Part shown: piece by piece, positions 1-11,324 of the stretch
Layout: the number at the start of each line of letters is the position of its first letter
Numbering within the stretch: the stretch's first letter is position 1
The notes under the pieces: model-generated
What the model saw: only the letters and a program-made list of their open reading frames with translations
Databases searched by the model: none
What the model was told of the DNA's origin: nothing
Made by a program: the position numbers and the translations under genes
From: Platanthera guangdongensis
Lineage: Eukaryota > Streptophyta > Magnoliopsida > Asparagales > Orchidaceae
DNA: 64,000 nucleotides
NCBI GenBank assembly: GCA_039583875.1
Contig: CM077150.1
Coordinates: 186,996,375 to 187,060,374 of the forward strand
Direction of reading: 5' to 3'

Positions 1-120
1 AGAGGGGGTGAATAGGTTCAATTTCTTTTTACTCTAAGGCAGAATATTAATTCAGTTAATCAAATAGAATCAAACAGTTTTACAGATACCACATCACATA
101 AATCACAATATCACACACAA
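1..120 (-). mobile_element. LTR 3'-end fragment, SIRE-type Copia, cut by window edge
   Basis: The first bases read on the minus strand as a run of C followed by CTCT, preceded by ACCTATT. The same string occurs near the end of both F LTRs (around 17887-17908 and 28996-29020). The next ~100 bases on the minus strand are TGTG-rich, as in F's LTR tail. I read this as the 3' end of a minus-strand SIRE-type LTR. It may be the far end of the C LTR at 4771-5852, split by later insertions, but I could not match target duplications to prove that. Confidence 0.4.
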
Positions 121-1505
121 TCACAGATGACCCAATATAGTGATCCACTGATGCAACGCAAGTGCGGTGATTTCCATCCGAATTACTTTTCTCAATGGCA
201 CCAAAGAGAACTCAAGGGTAACGATCCTACATCTTGAGCTCAGAATAGCACTCTTCCTATCATAGGAAGCCTGCTCTCCTCTCGCGAGTTTGCGGAGAGT
301 TGAGGCGTACCTTCGGGTAGATATGTAAGTCCCCCTGTTGTTTAGAGTCCCTGTAAGCGAGAACGGACGTAGGCATGATGTTGTGAAGCCTATGGACATG
401 TTAGTCTGGATCGGTGATGTTGCATTGCATAAGGCCGGAGAAGACTCCGTGCTATTGGTTGTTTTCGGGTTTTCTACGCGGTAGATTGCAGCAGGGAGCC
501 TTGGGGACTAACCCAAAGGTGCACCCGGAAAACTGGGCGGATACGAGATCTTGCCAACTTGGTGGCTTGAGAGCCAACTTGAACATAACGGGGTTATGTG
601 ACTTGTGATTGAAATGGGACTCGGTGGAAGTTTGACCGCGCAAATGGCTTAAATTGTCATTGCGATGTGAGCACGGGTTAGATGGAACCGTACCGTTCTA
701 TGTCGTTCGGTTAAAGAGACCTAAAGGCACGTGGCACTTATCGTTGGCATAGAGTAGGGTCTTCGGCGGTCAATGGCTTAAATGTCGTGACCCAGGCGAA
801 AGACAAATTGCTCATAGGTTTGGCCGTCTAAGTGGCGGTGGTGAGTCCGGAATGTTAATGGCTTTAATTGACGTAACATCGACCGGTTCACCGAGAATGT
901 GCCCTGAGTGCACGGGGCGTGTGGCCGTACGGGCCAACGTCTGTGATGACATGGCTATGGTTATTTTTATGGCTCGCTTATGCTAATGAAATGCAGGGAA
1001 GGAGCATCGCCGCCCCGAGTTGGGGGAGGGATCGTTATAATTTGGTCAGCATTGCTGACCGTTGCCTTGTTTTGCCACCGTGCGGTGGTTTGTTGCTTGC
1101 AGGTGCAGCTGGACCAAGCGGTCAATAGAGGGCTAAAGCCCTTTTTGCGAAGCCGGCCCTCGAAGGCCCAAATGGAAATGTTTATTTCTTTATTCATGTA
1201 TGACCAGCCTGCGTACCGTGGTTTGTAAAACATGTAATATTCAAGTGAAATATTTTTTAAGGCCTTAAGGCTTGTTTTGAGTATTTTGTAATAACATTCC
1301 TATTTTCGTAGTAGTGGACATTAGTGCTTGTTGCTGGGTTCTTGTTTACAACCTTTATAAACTGCTTCTGCTAGAATGCTCTGTGTAGGACGTTGAGATT
1401 GGTTGGATGGTTTCCATAAGTAACTACCCGGTCTGTCTGTGGTATATGGCGTCGGCCCCGGCGGACCTACTGCTATATGCTATGCGACAGATAGGGGGTG
1501 TTACA
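121..1505. mobile_element. non-coding LTR-like DNA, probably Gypsy Tekay-type
   Basis: No convincing coding sequence occurs here. The right edge is a G-run followed by TGTTACA (1499-1505). Read on the minus strand this is TGTAACACCCCC, the usual start of a Tekay/Del LTR; read on the plus strand it could equally be the end of one. Orientation and left boundary are unresolved. The short open frames in this stretch lack known domains and overlap on both strands. Confidence 0.35.
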
Positions 1506-1544
1506 CTGAGCTCCACTATCGTTGAACTGAGCACAAAGATTGAA

Positions 1545-1559
1545 CTTATATATAAATAG
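1545..1559 (-). promoter_or_regulatory. TATA-like stretch of G LTR
   Basis: The plus strand reads TTATATATAAATAG and the minus strand CTATTTATATATAA, so a TATA box can be read in either direction. Minus is preferred because the LTR starts at 2464 on that strand and the array lies between. Confidence 0.4.
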
Positions 1560-1560
1560 A

Positions 1561-1785
1561 GATCGTCGATCTGAGCTCAAGTATCATCGAACTGAGCTCA
1601 GAGATAGAGAATCAAACTGGAGTCAAGAACGTCGACCTGAGCTCGAAGATAGTCGAATGGAGTTCGACGACTCGTTGAAGTTGAGCTCAGAGATCGTCGA
1701 ATGGAGTTCGACGATTCGTTGAAGTGAGCTCAACGATCGTCGAATGGATTTCGACGATTCGTCGTACTGAGCTCGACGAAATGAC
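1561..1785 (-). repeat. palindrome array in G LTR (TCGTCGAA / TTCGACGA, GAGCTC)
   Basis: Irregular repeats of TCGTCGAA with its inverse TTCGACGA, alternating with GAGCTC (itself a palindrome), spaced roughly 20-45 bases. Examples are near 1664-1674, 1697-1715 and 1735-1762. On the minus strand the array lies directly upstream of a TATA-like stretch, as in the other LTRs of this window. Confidence 0.7.
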
Positions 1786-2464
1786 TTAGTCTCCAAAACT
1801 GAAAAGCTCTGGTCTTGAGGGCAGCTTCCAAACCTAACTACTAACCCTTAGACTCAATTCTAATTGACTTTAAATCTATACAATGAGGTCAAGACAGGTT
1901 TCCTAAGATACATAGTGATCCTTGCCCAAATCAGTAATAGGTGTGTTCCAACATATAGGGTTGACTTGGCATCTGGAGGTCACATGACCCTTAGTAAGGG
2001 CACTTTGACCACTTTGAGGCTAGAGTTGACTTGGGTCAACTTAGCCACTAAGGTTGACCCCAATGGCTCCTTGGTAACTCATTGACCTCACTTTAGGGTT
2101 AGGAGGGCATGGGTGGGGTCCACTTGGCTAAGGGAAGGTCAATTGACCCTAAGTAGGCTAGTTTGACACATTTAGGGTTAGGGTTGACTTATGTCAACTT
2201 AGCCACTTTGACTGGCTACAGTGAATCGTTAGTAGACCTATGGACTACCCAAGGTGTTTGGGGTGTTGTGGTAGGGTCATGGGATCAAGTTGTAGCCCTG
2301 AGGTCATCCTAAACTAGTGTTAGAATTCTGCTATTTGTAGACCATGTTGGCCTTCACCTCCTACCTAAGTTCACCTAGTATACTTGGACTTCGTAGGGTT
2401 TTGTCATGACCTAGTCAGGACAAGACCACTTTTAGGGGTCTAGTTGTTTGAGGGATGTTACAGA

Positions 2465-3254
2465 AACCAGTGGGTTCAGTATTGCTCGCACCACCAGCGA
2501 CCCTGACCTCGCATCCCTGTCCCTCGGGGCACTCGCAGATAGTGAAAGGTTGTCACGACGGTAAGATCCTGGTGGGACCTGGCGTAGTGGTCCCGGTCCC
2601 ACACGATGTGCCTTCTGGTAGAAGTCTCCTCGCATCCGCCTCCAAGCGCTCCATCTCGCCAAGAAGGTGCATATAATCCCACTCGATCCCACATATAGCC
2701 ACTCAATCGCTGTCAGGAGGGTTGTCTCCGTAAGGAGTCCTCTCGCCGCATATAAATGAGCTTCGACATCACTTCAGCTATTCTCTCCTCTGCTTCTCGG
2801 AATCTCCGGAGGCTTCAAGGAAGCTAACCATCTCACTTGGAGAAGGCGGCGATGAGATCACCTCCTCATCTACGTCGAGCTCTTGTGCAGTCTCCTGATG
2901 ACCTGGTGAGGGGGCTGTGTCAGGGACAGTTTAGGGGCAGGAGGAGGAATCAAGGGGCATGAAGGGGGAGTGTTTACTTGATTGCTGGTAGAAAGATCCA
3001 GGTCGCGCTTCGAAAGGTTTCCCAAGGAGTAGGCGGTGTTGTTTTCCCCGACCCGGGGGGGAGGATGTCTTCCCCGACAAATGGGTCTCAACCAGAGGCA
3101 AGTGTCCAGTGTCCTCCCTGCCAGGTGGGCGAGAATACGACACAAGAACATGAGACTCATCAGCAACTCTCCTGGGTGAGAGGGGAAGGCCGGTCGCTAG
3201 ATTGATAGGGTCCTTGGTGGTGGGAGTCCTGGACCTCGGGCTGACGACACCCAA
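2465..3254 (-). pseudogene. degenerate retroelement coding relic
   Basis: Several minus-strand frames carry protein-like sequence broken by frameshifts and stops. About 2907-2740 encodes an acidic, charged, probably helical segment (EKQRRE in the middle), and about 2692-2575 another containing EMERLEADARRLL. A Ser/Pro/Arg-rich frame covers 3254-2931. This resembles a decayed gag or accessory region, but I recognise no zinc knuckle, protease or RT, so the family is not named. It lies just outside the G LTR start and belongs to whatever G inserted into. Confidence 0.3.
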
Positions 3255-3899
3255 GGTTCTGAAAGTGGGTACTGCAGAAAGCTATATAAGCGAAAAAAGA
3301 AAAGATAAGTCAGTTAAAGCGAAACCTAGACAAGAAAATTGCTGGGATAAATCACAGGCCCGGCCTGGATAATCGGAGGGGAAACCTCCGAGACCGATTG
3401 TAATTTTTTATCGGGAAGCCGGGTTGACTATGTATTCAACGGAGAAGCAAGAAAAGAACCTCTGGCAGAAGAGCTTGCTCCTTGCTGGTAGGGGTTTGGG
3501 TCAGCGAGGCGGCTCATTCCTCGAACAATCTCGCTGAACTGAATTAGTTTTCTTCCACCGATAGGTCGTGTCTGTTGTCCTCTTGCTCATGAGCCAGGGG
3601 GCTAACCAAGCGCAATCGGCGAGAGCACTCGCCTGAGCAGTGGTGAGGCGGTCCTGGACCTCTTGCAAGAGCGGTCTCTCGGCTCGTTTGGCATACATCT
3701 TTGAAGCAATGCAAGAGCTCAGGCGATAAGCAGTAGCAAAATGAACGATGTCTTGGAGAAATGCCCTGGCATATATATAGGTACGAAGTGGGACCCGCAA
3801 AAGATTCCATTCCAGGTCAACAAACACTCAACGAATATTAGGGGTTGGTATTTTTTTCCGAGTGTAGGACTTGCTCGCAAAGAGCGGGGATTGTGTACA
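3255..3899. other. unassigned stretch, no gene recognised
   Basis: A minus-strand open frame at 3501-3827 (108 codons) has no motif I recognise; it may be a coding relic continuing from 2465-3254. Nothing else here is supported. Confidence 0.3.
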
Positions 3900-4044
3900 A
3901 TCCTGTATTCGCTGAGTGGGACTTTTCTCCCAAGGCAGGTAACTTAAGAGCCTTTCGCCAGGGCAGGAGAAAAAGCTTCCTCTTAGGTAGGCAAAAAGAC
4001 TTCTGCCTGTGTAGGCGGAAAGCCCCTGGAGTTGCTAAAACTCT

Positions 4045-4205
4045 TTGGTTTTAGGCGTCGAGGGATCACCCTTCGCTCGATGCTCTTTTATTTTAGGCGT
4101 CGAGTGATCACCCGTCACTCGTCGCTCTCGACGCTCTTTGGTTTTAAGCATCGAGTGATCACCCTTCACTCGACGCTCTCGGCGCTTTTTGAGTTAAGGC
4201 ATTGA
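4045..4205 (+). repeat. inverted-repeat array in H LTR (GCGTCGAGTGA arms)
   Basis: Three consecutive units each hold GCGTCGAGTGA or a close variant, a short loop, and the inverse TCACTCGACGC. Each unit is separated by a CTCTTTGGTTTTA-type spacer. The array sits about 300 bases upstream of the TATA box. Confidence 0.7.
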
Positions 4206-4503
4206 ATGATCCTTATGAACTCAACGCATCAGTTCATAGACCGATTTCCTTGGGCGGGTAGACCCACATTCAGCCAGGTAATTCAAGAGCCTTTCGTTGG
4301 GGTAGGCAGAAGTGCTTCAGCCTAGATATGTGGGAAGCCTCTCGTCTAGTATGGTCCAGAGGTAAATTTACCTGGCTGCCCCTAGAGGTCTGCATTTAGC
4401 TTCTCAGAACAGTGGATTTTGGCTGTTGGCAGACCACTTTGGGCTGCATATAGTCTTTTGGAACTGCGAAGCTACATTATTGGCTGACCAAATTTCTGGA
4501 TTC

Positions 4504-4512
4504 TATAAATAG
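4504..4512 (+). promoter_or_regulatory. TATA box of H LTR
   Basis: TATAAATAG, identical to the boxes at 17032, 23668 and 63281. It lies about 260 bases before the LTR end, a normal U3/R position. Confidence 0.6.
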
Positions 4513-5251
4513 ACACATGGTGTACCTCATAAGGGAAGCTTTTCTGATTTTCTAAAGTCTTGTGGTGCTTTCTTAGGTATCCTTAGCTCAACGCTTTGCT
4601 GAGGAGGGGAAGCGCTCTGAGATCTTTCGGGTTAGTGGAGGGACGTCCATGTTGTAGCCTAGGGTCAGTTCTTTAGCTTCTTATGCCTGGTCAAGGGTCT
4701 GGGCTTGGGAGAAGTAGGTGCTAGCTTCACCCCATGGTCCGAACTCTCGTTAGGGGCCAGTTTTTGGTTCTAACACCAAGCACTCGAGAACAAACCTCTT
4801 CTACAACTCGATCCACAACCGGATCTACAACTCAATCCATAAACAGATCTACAACTCGATCCACAAACAGATCTACAATGAGGAAATAAAATCTCCGACA
4901 AATGTAAAAGAGTATTCCACAAAAGTATTACAAACAATCTTAACAAAATCTGAAGTCTTCTATTCGTCATTCTTCGATTAGGTTGAACTTGAATAACTTG
5001 GTGAACACGAAAAATGGGAAACCTTGAAAACTTTGAATCTCGAATATTGAATCAACTAGATCTAGGAGAATAGGAACCTTCATATTGCAAGGATCCAGTC
5101 GTGTCGGAAGATGAAGATCGAATCATGCAGATTTAGCATCTGTCGATCGGAAAAATCGCGAACTGTACGGGAGCCGACGGGAAATGTTCACATGGGATCT
5201 TTCTTGGAATGTTTTGAGCACGATTCGGGTTGATGAAAAATCCACCTTAGG

Positions 5252-5260
5252 TATTTATAG
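5252..5260 (-). promoter_or_regulatory. TATA box of C LTR
   Basis: The minus strand reads CTATAAATAC here, about 120 bases downstream of the palindrome array. Confidence 0.55.
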
Positions 5261-5378
5261 TGATCCTCAATTGCAAAGACTATAAAAGAACTTCCAAAAC
5301 AAACCTTCAAAAACACTATACATGGCGTATTGTTCAACCCGTGCCGAGATTTGAAAAACAGACGGAAAAATAACCCAA

Positions 5379-5800
5379 GTCATTTTTGTCGAGTATCGTC
5401 GAGTATAGCTGAGCATACTCGACAAACTAGTTGTGATATTTGACACCTGACCTAGTGATAGTTGACGAATTTACCTTGAAAAATCCAGAGAAGTAAAATT
5501 TAATTGACTCGATGAACTCGTCGGGTATCGTCTAGTATATTCGGCGAATTCGGCGAGTATCGTTAGATACATTTGACAAATCCGATGAGTATACACGAGA
5601 ATACTCGATGATTTTTTACTTGGCGGATTTTCCCACTCTTGGAGATTTTACCTCAAGTACAATATGATGAATTCGACGAGTTTTAGTAAGTATACATGAT
5701 GAATTTGACGAGTATCAACAAGTATACTCGACGAATTCGACGAATATCCCTTATAATACTCGACAAATTTTACTTGGGTAAAATTTCTATACTTCGGATT
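5379..5800 (-). repeat. palindrome array in C LTR (CGACGAATTCG type)
   Basis: Many degenerate copies of CGACGAATTCG, GTCGAGTAT and ATACTCGAC, spaced about 15-30 bases. A separate near-palindrome at 5765-5786 (AAATTTTAC ... GTAAAATTT) recurs at 52906-52927. The array lies directly upstream of the C TATA box on the minus strand. Confidence 0.75.
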
Positions 5801-5989
5801 CCAAGTCCTTCTCCTTCCTGCATCCTCCTCAAGCACTTGGGATAGAAGTACACCCCAATAGAGAGATTACATGTGAGTCAATGTAACGTCCCGAATCGCA
5901 CTAGGCCCCTCGTACGTATTTTTGAGTCAGGAGAGCTAACTTGGGTGTAGGTGGAGTGCTGACAACAGGGCAGCACATGTGAAAAGGAG

Positions 5990-6785
5990 AAGAAATCAGT
6001 CAAGCATAGGACACGGGTAGAGACACGGGTGTGTCCCTACCCGTGTGGGAGTGGCCAGCTCTCGCGTCGATGACTCGAGTATGTCCAAAGAAGGAAACTG
6101 GTAGTCACACGGGCGTGTCACTACCCGTGAGAAGGGACACGGGTAGAGACACGGGCGTGTCCCTATCCGTGTGCGTGTGTGTCGAGTTGAACTCGACACA
6201 TTGTGTCGAGATCAACGAACTTCGTGTCGAGATCGACAAATTGTATGACACGGGTAGAGACACGGGCGTATCCCTACCCGTGTGTCATTCTGTCGAGTTG
6301 AGCTCGACGAGGCATGTCGAGATCGACGAGGTTTGTCCACATCGTATGACACAGGTAGTGACACGGGCGTGTCCCTACCTGTGTGTGTGGAGTTACACTC
6401 GACAGGGCGTGTCGAGATTGATGAGGTGTGTCGACATCATATGACATGGGTAGCGACACGGGCATGTCCATACCCGTGTGTGTCAAGTTACACTCAATAG
6501 AGCGTGTCGAGATCGACGAACTACGTGTCGAGATCGACGAATTGTATGACACGGGTAGCAACACGGGCGTGTCCCTACTCGTGTGCCGTTGTGTCGAGTT
6601 GAGTTCGTCGAAATATATCCAGAGAAGGATACGGCCATGGAACACGGCCGTGTCATGTGGACACGGGTCGGGACACGGGCGTGTACCTATCCGTGTCTAG
6701 TATTGAACCGACATGGAAACTGTCGTTGCCGTTTTGCCCAAGCAGGACACGGGTAAGGACACGGGCGTGTCCCTACCCGTGTCAC
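5990..6785 (+). repeat. array of nine large inverted repeats (ACACGGGCGTGT core)
   Basis: Each unit has an inner near-palindrome ACACGGGCGTGT flanked by outer arms ACACGGGTAG and CTACCCGTGT, giving roughly 17-base stems. Units lie near 6010, 6108, 6133, 6248, 6345, 6442, 6547, 6658 and 6746, so later units repeat at about 90-110 bases. Between them lie GTCGAGATCGACGA-type sequences. The partial 3' LTR carries the same array at about 49020-49800. Confidence 0.9.
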
Positions 6786-6791
6786 TTTTCA

Positions 6792-6799
6792 TATATAAG
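6792..6799 (+). promoter_or_regulatory. TATA box of A 5' LTR
   Basis: TATATAAG sits within about 15 bases of the last inverted repeat. The 3' LTR has the same box at 49812-49819. Confidence 0.6.
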
Positions 6800-7490
6800 T
6801 CGAAGAGAAACCCTAGCCGTGTTCATGCTCACTTCATCCCTATTTTCTGAGAGAAACTCCCGTTGAGAGAAGGAAGTTGCTGGATCTAGTTGTTGAGGAG
6901 AAGATCCGCCGTCGCCGTGAAGGAGAAGATGCCACCTAGAAGAGTTACACGATCCATGGCCGGAAATAATGGAAATACCAGAAATAAGGTGAGCGTCCTC
7001 CCCTCTCCCTTGGTGATAGATCTTTAGTTATTTTCTTAGGAGAGATATCGACTCAAGAGAGTTTGATGGAGAGAAGGAGTTTTCTAGGGATGGCCATGCT
7101 AGGACATGTGTTCTAGGTTTTAGATCTCTTCAACCTCCCCTTTCTCCTATGTGATGATGGGTGGATGGTTTCGTGAAGAATCATGGCCTCATGAGGGTGA
7201 ATAAGGGAGTTGGAAATTTTGGAGTGATTTTGGAAGATCAACTTGGAGAGGGAGATGAACCGATGCCGTTCATTCCTCTTTACGAAGCGTGCAAAATCTA
7301 TATTCTGCGCGCATCGATTTGCTTGGCCATTTTAATTTAGGATATGTCCATATTTGGGCTTTCAATTATACACGAAAGTTGATGCCCTTGAAAATACCTT
7401 TCCAACGAGTGGTTGCACGTATTCATTCGAAGTATATAGCCATGGGAAAGTCTGAACGAACATGACGTCCGATAAATCCTTCATGCAGAA

Positions 7491-8417
7491 ATTGTGTTCT
7501 GTACGCATCAGACTTCAAGGTTGATTTCAAATAGGATACACTCAAATCTGGGTTGGGGGTTGAATACGAAAGTTGTGACCCATGGAAAGACCTTTCCATC
7601 GAGGGGCTACACGTCTTCACCAGATCCCTGTAGCTTTGAATCTCCGTCGAATTTGCTATCCAGATTTATTCTGCACTTAAATTCCGGGGTTTATATAATA
7701 TGAATTTGAAATCGAATCGATATTGCTAATTAACTCTAGATTTTGATAACTATTTTATGCTGACTACCATATTGCTATGAATGATAAATCTTGTTAATTA
7801 GATTTCATAAAACTGAATTGTGGAGCAAGTTTTATTGCATGATATGACTTGCTAAAATTGATAGATTATTATAAATGTGCACCATGTTTATAATATGATG
7901 AATGAAATGACTAGATACAAATTGGTAGATTATTATTAATGCGCATCACATTGTGTTCTGTACGCATCGGACTTCAAGGTTGATTTCAAATAGGATACAC
8001 TCAAATCTGGGTTGGGGGTTGAATACGAAAGTTGTGACCCATGGAAAGAACTTTCCATCGAGGGGCTACACGTCTTCACCAGATCCCTGTAGCTTTGGAA
8101 ATCTCCGGTCGAATTTGCTATCCAGATTTATTCTGCACTTAAATTCCGGGGTTTATATAATATGAATTTGAAATCGGTGGAATCGATATATGCTAATTAA
8201 CTCTAGATTTTGATAAACTATTTTATGCTGACTACCATATTGCTATGAATGATAAATCTTGTTAATTAGATTTCATAAAACTGAATTGTGGAGCAAGTTT
8301 TATTGCATGATATGACTTGCTAAAATTGATAGATTATTATAAATGTGCACCATGTTTATAATATGATGAATGAAATGACTAGATACAAATTGGTAGATTA
8401 TTATTAATGCGCATCAC
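7491..8417 (+). repeat. 459/468-bp tandem duplication within A LTR
   Basis: 7491-7949 and 7950-8417 are near-identical direct repeats, both starting ATTGTGTTCTGTACGCATC and sharing a TTATTAATGCGCATCACA end. They differ by a few substitutions and small insertions. The 3' LTR is truncated before this point, so whether the duplication predates A's insertion cannot be told here. Confidence 0.95.
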
Positions 8418-10026
8418 ATTTGTAGTATGCTGAAACCATTTGGAATGATAAATAGAAGGATAAACAATGGCCATGAGTATGTATGATGGTTAGAATGTAA
8501 TGTAGTAGTCCAATACTTAGAGTGTAGTCTCCCTACGGGTAGTATTGTGGATGGATGTAAGTGCGGTATTGAACGTCACTAGTTGGGTTCGATTTGAGAT
8601 GAGATATAGATGGATGGTTGGGCTGTGTCCTCATTCTTACTTCCGAGGCCCCTTCCCTGTCACAGTGTTGTGAAATTTACATACGTTGTGAGTCGACACG
8701 CGGTGTCGTAATCCTGGGTTAAGGATAGTGTGGCAGGACTACGGTCTCGCCGATCGTCACACCGACGGGAGTTGATAGTTAGACTTTGAGTGGTTGGGCT
8801 GTGTCCTCGTGTTCACGTCCCGAGGCCCCTTCCATGCCAAGTGAATGGTTGGTATGTGTCCTCGTGCCTTCTTCTGAGGCCCCTTCCGGGTCACACCAGG
8901 CTAGTTCGGGCTATATTCTCAGTGCAAATCTACCCGAGACCCCACTGGGCCATAGTACGCATGGGCTCTGCTGTTGTGTTCTTAGCGTTGAGGCATACGG
9001 AGGCCTAGGTGAAGTAGTGTGGATACCCGCCTAGTAGTAGAGATGCCTGCTCTACTGTCACCGCCTGGGCACGACAGCTGATGCCTGAGAGGTTAGCTAC
9101 CTGCTCGAATAGTGGGAACTATAGTCTGTGTCGACATAGCAATTGCATGTGTGTAATCATGTGTGAGTCATTGCATAGCATACATACCATTACATAACAT
9201 TGCACAAACAAGACCCTCATCGTATAAGTTTGTATGGGCACTCTTATACGATGAGTTACTTTTATGTAACCCAATCCTTAACTTATAAGCTTGTATGAGC
9301 ATGCTTATAAGTTAAGTTACTTTCCTGCTATAGTTACTTGTACTAGTTGATTTACTAATTACTCGAGGAGAACTGCTCGTTTGTAATATTGTAATTCAAG
9401 TAGGACTGCTAGTTTATAATGTTGTTAATCATTGTACCATTACCACCTGCTTGTACCTGCATTACTACTTGTATTATACTTGTACCTGCATTACTACTTG
9501 TATTATACTTGTACCCTTGTTCATTTCTCCGCCCGGTACCGAGGAGTCGCCAGGGGAGCGAATGTGAAGCCACTTAGTCTTTTCGACTAACAGTTGCTAC
9601 GTCTTCCTTTTTATGAGGTCACCCCGTAGGTAGAGCAGCCACAGACTTTGCAGCAGGACAGCCAGGCCAAGACGACAGGGCCTGATGTGACGTTGTCGTA
9701 ACTACCGTCGGTTACGGATGTGAGTGTTGTGAGATTTTGATGTAGCCCGTTTGGGCAATTTTATAGTTGTACTCTGATATTGAAGGAGCATGTTTTAGCT
9801 TCTATTATTTGATGTATTTGGACATATATGCTTAGTGTGGATTTCACTGCTTACTTGTATTATGGTTGGGTTGACATGTTTATATTGATATTGGTTGTAG
9901 CCGGCGGAATAGGCATCTTGTGGTACAGGTTAGCCCGTGTGCTAATGCTACCGCAAGGCGGCTATTCTGGGCATAAGACCCCCCCTTCGTGTCGTGTTTT
10001 GGGATCCGAGAGGGGGGTCTTACAAA

Positions 10027-10038
10027 TGGTATTAGTTT
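10027..10038 (+). promoter_or_regulatory. degenerate primer binding site of A
   Basis: TGGTATTAGTTT, two bases after the LTR end, looks like a decayed form of TGGTATCAGAGC (initiator Met-tRNA complement), which is intact in F at 17934. Confidence 0.5.
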
Positions 10039-10239
10039 GCCACAATCCTCAACTAAAGAAGTCATTCAACAATGGTACCACCCCCGTTCGATTAGTTAGT
10101 TTGCGGACAAACTGACTTAGCGGAAGTTGTGGTGTGCCCATATGTAATTCACACTAAGTTGACCAGCTTTGACCGCAAGATTAGCCAGCCTGACCATACG
10201 TTTGTGTTTTACGTGTCGGTTCCAGTACATGTTAAGCCG

Positions 10240-11290
10240 ATGGGGGGCAATCCTGCCCCTTCCATACCCACTCAGTTTCAACAATCCGAGTTGGGGCAAA
10301 TGCTCACCGCCATCCTGGATGCCTTTAGGGAGCAGCAGCCTCCGGTTCAATAACAGGCTCCAGGCTCTAACTGGTTGAGCACCTTTCGGGCTCTCTCCCC
10401 TCCCACCTACCTCGGGACGGAGTCGGCCGTATGCACGGAGGAATGGCTTGACACGGTGCAAGAACTATTGGTGGGGATCCGTTGCCCGGCCAACATGGCT
10501 GTATCGTTGGCGGTGCCCATCTTGGATCTACATGCTAAGAGGTGGTGGAAGTCATTCATGGGCTCCACGTTCCAAGGATGAGTGTATACCGAGATAAGTT
10601 GGAGCGAGTTCTCGGGTGTCTTCTTGGAGCACTTTATTCCTAGATCGGATCAAAATCTGTTATGGAATACCAGCGAGAGTTCCAACATCTAGCAAGGTAC
10701 GTAGACTCATATGACTTGGATGATAGAGGATACGCCAAACGCTTCTACAAGGGCTGCGAGATCCCCTAAGGCAGGCCCTTTTGTTTATAGAGGATGCTAG
10801 TTTGGCGGAGATTATCGATATGACAAAGAGATTGGAGGCGGACCCCTTGGGATGTGGTAAGAGACCTGTGGAGGACGTGATGGAAGCTTGTCCAAGCAAT
10901 AGGAGGAGGCGGGACTTCAGAGGAGGAAGAGGACATCAAAGAGGTGGAGGACGTTTTCACCGAGACCTTAGGGTGAAGCATCCGATTCCGTAGCCGCCTA
11001 CGTTGCCTCCACCGCCGCAGCCTCAACAGTTTCAGTAACATTAAGGGCGTCGTGGTCTGGTGTGTTTTGAATGCAACCAGTCGGGCCACATTCGACGTTT
11101 CTGCCAGTGGTTTTTTGGGAATGTCCCACCTGCTCCCCCTCCGGCAGCTCCGCAGGGGCGGGGTTACATGCGTGGTCGAGGACGAGGACAGCGAGGAGGA
11201 AACCCCAGCCCTGCTTGGGATCAAGTGTACGCACTGGACATGGCGCAAGAACGGAATCCCCAAGAGGTGATTGCAGGTATTATTTAAATG
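10240..11290 (+). pseudogene. gag: gag of element A (Tekay-type), broken
   Basis: Pieces in several frames match the B gag: LSPPTYLGTE with TEEWLDTVQELLVGI (10375-10581), a tail with AKRWWKS, and degraded capsid to about 10900. A CCHC zinc knuckle, CFECNQSGHIRRFC, lies in 11060-11287 and is followed by an Arg/Gly-rich tail. Gag would form the virus-like particle and bind RNA. Stops and frameshifts mean no full Gag can be made from this copy. Confidence 0.75.
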
Positions 11291-11324
11291 ATTATCATGT
11301 TTTCATTGTCTAACTTAAAGTTAC

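Larger units (their letters stand above)
1506..2464 (-). mobile_element. Tekay-type Gypsy LTR, 5' part (element G)
   Basis: Read on the minus strand from 2464 it starts TGTAACATCCC and continues with blocks recognisable in the B LTR start at 32594: an ACTAGACCCC block, then AGTGGT, then TCATGACAAAACCCTA. This is therefore the 5' end of a Tekay-type LTR. It carries a palindrome array at 1561-1785, then a TATA-like stretch near 1547-1559, and stops against another LTR boundary at 1505. No internal region of G is visible. Confidence 0.6.
3900..4770 (+). mobile_element. LTR of family H (left boundary approximate)
   Basis: The right end reads GGTTCTAACA at 4770, a CA terminus. A TATA box lies at 4504-4512. 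The reverse complement of 4600-4770 resembles 54340-54600: both hold AGATCTCAGAGCGCTTCC followed by a GCTAAGG-type block and an AAGCAC block, then a CTATTTATAG box. So one LTR family is present twice in opposite orientations. A short sequence around AGAGCCTTTCG recurs at about 3947 and 4289. The left boundary is a guess. Confidence 0.45.
4771..5852 (-). mobile_element. 3' LTR of SIRE-type element C (5' part of the LTR)
   Basis: On the minus strand a purine stretch ending in TTGGGG (5853-5858) precedes TGTACTTC at 5852, read as polypurine tract and LTR start. A palindrome array (5379-5800), a TATA box (5252-5260) and a 24-base tandem repeat (about 4799-4878, three copies, CTACAACTCGATCCA core) follow in that order. 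Motifs shared with the region upstream of the minus-strand third ORF at 50092-52519 link both to one element. H DNA interrupts it at 4770. Confidence 0.55.
5882..10024 (+). mobile_element. 5' LTR of Tekay-type Gypsy element A
   Basis: Begins TGTAACGTCCC at 5882 and ends GGGTCTTACA at 10024, 4143 bp. The first ~1.19 kb closely matches 48902-50091, the truncated 3' LTR. The end resembles the B LTR end (GGGCATAAGAC, then GGGTCTTACA). In order: large inverted-repeat array (5990-6785), TATA box (6792), a 459-bp tandem duplication (7491-8417), and a long non-coding tail. No gene is seen inside; open frames within the repeat array are artefacts of its composition. The left flank, GTCAA at 5877-5881, would be the target duplication, but its right partner is deleted. 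Confidence 0.88.

Noticed and set aside
1..5852. A host gene in the left block
   Set aside because: No exon-like series or known domain is visible; coding-like parts are broken and look like retroelement relics.
5990..6700. Open frames of 70-137 codons inside the A, B, C, F and L arrays (for example 6031-6444, 27060-27560, 42452-42787)
   Set aside because: They exist on both strands and several frames because the repeats lack stop codons. Their products just repeat a few residues.
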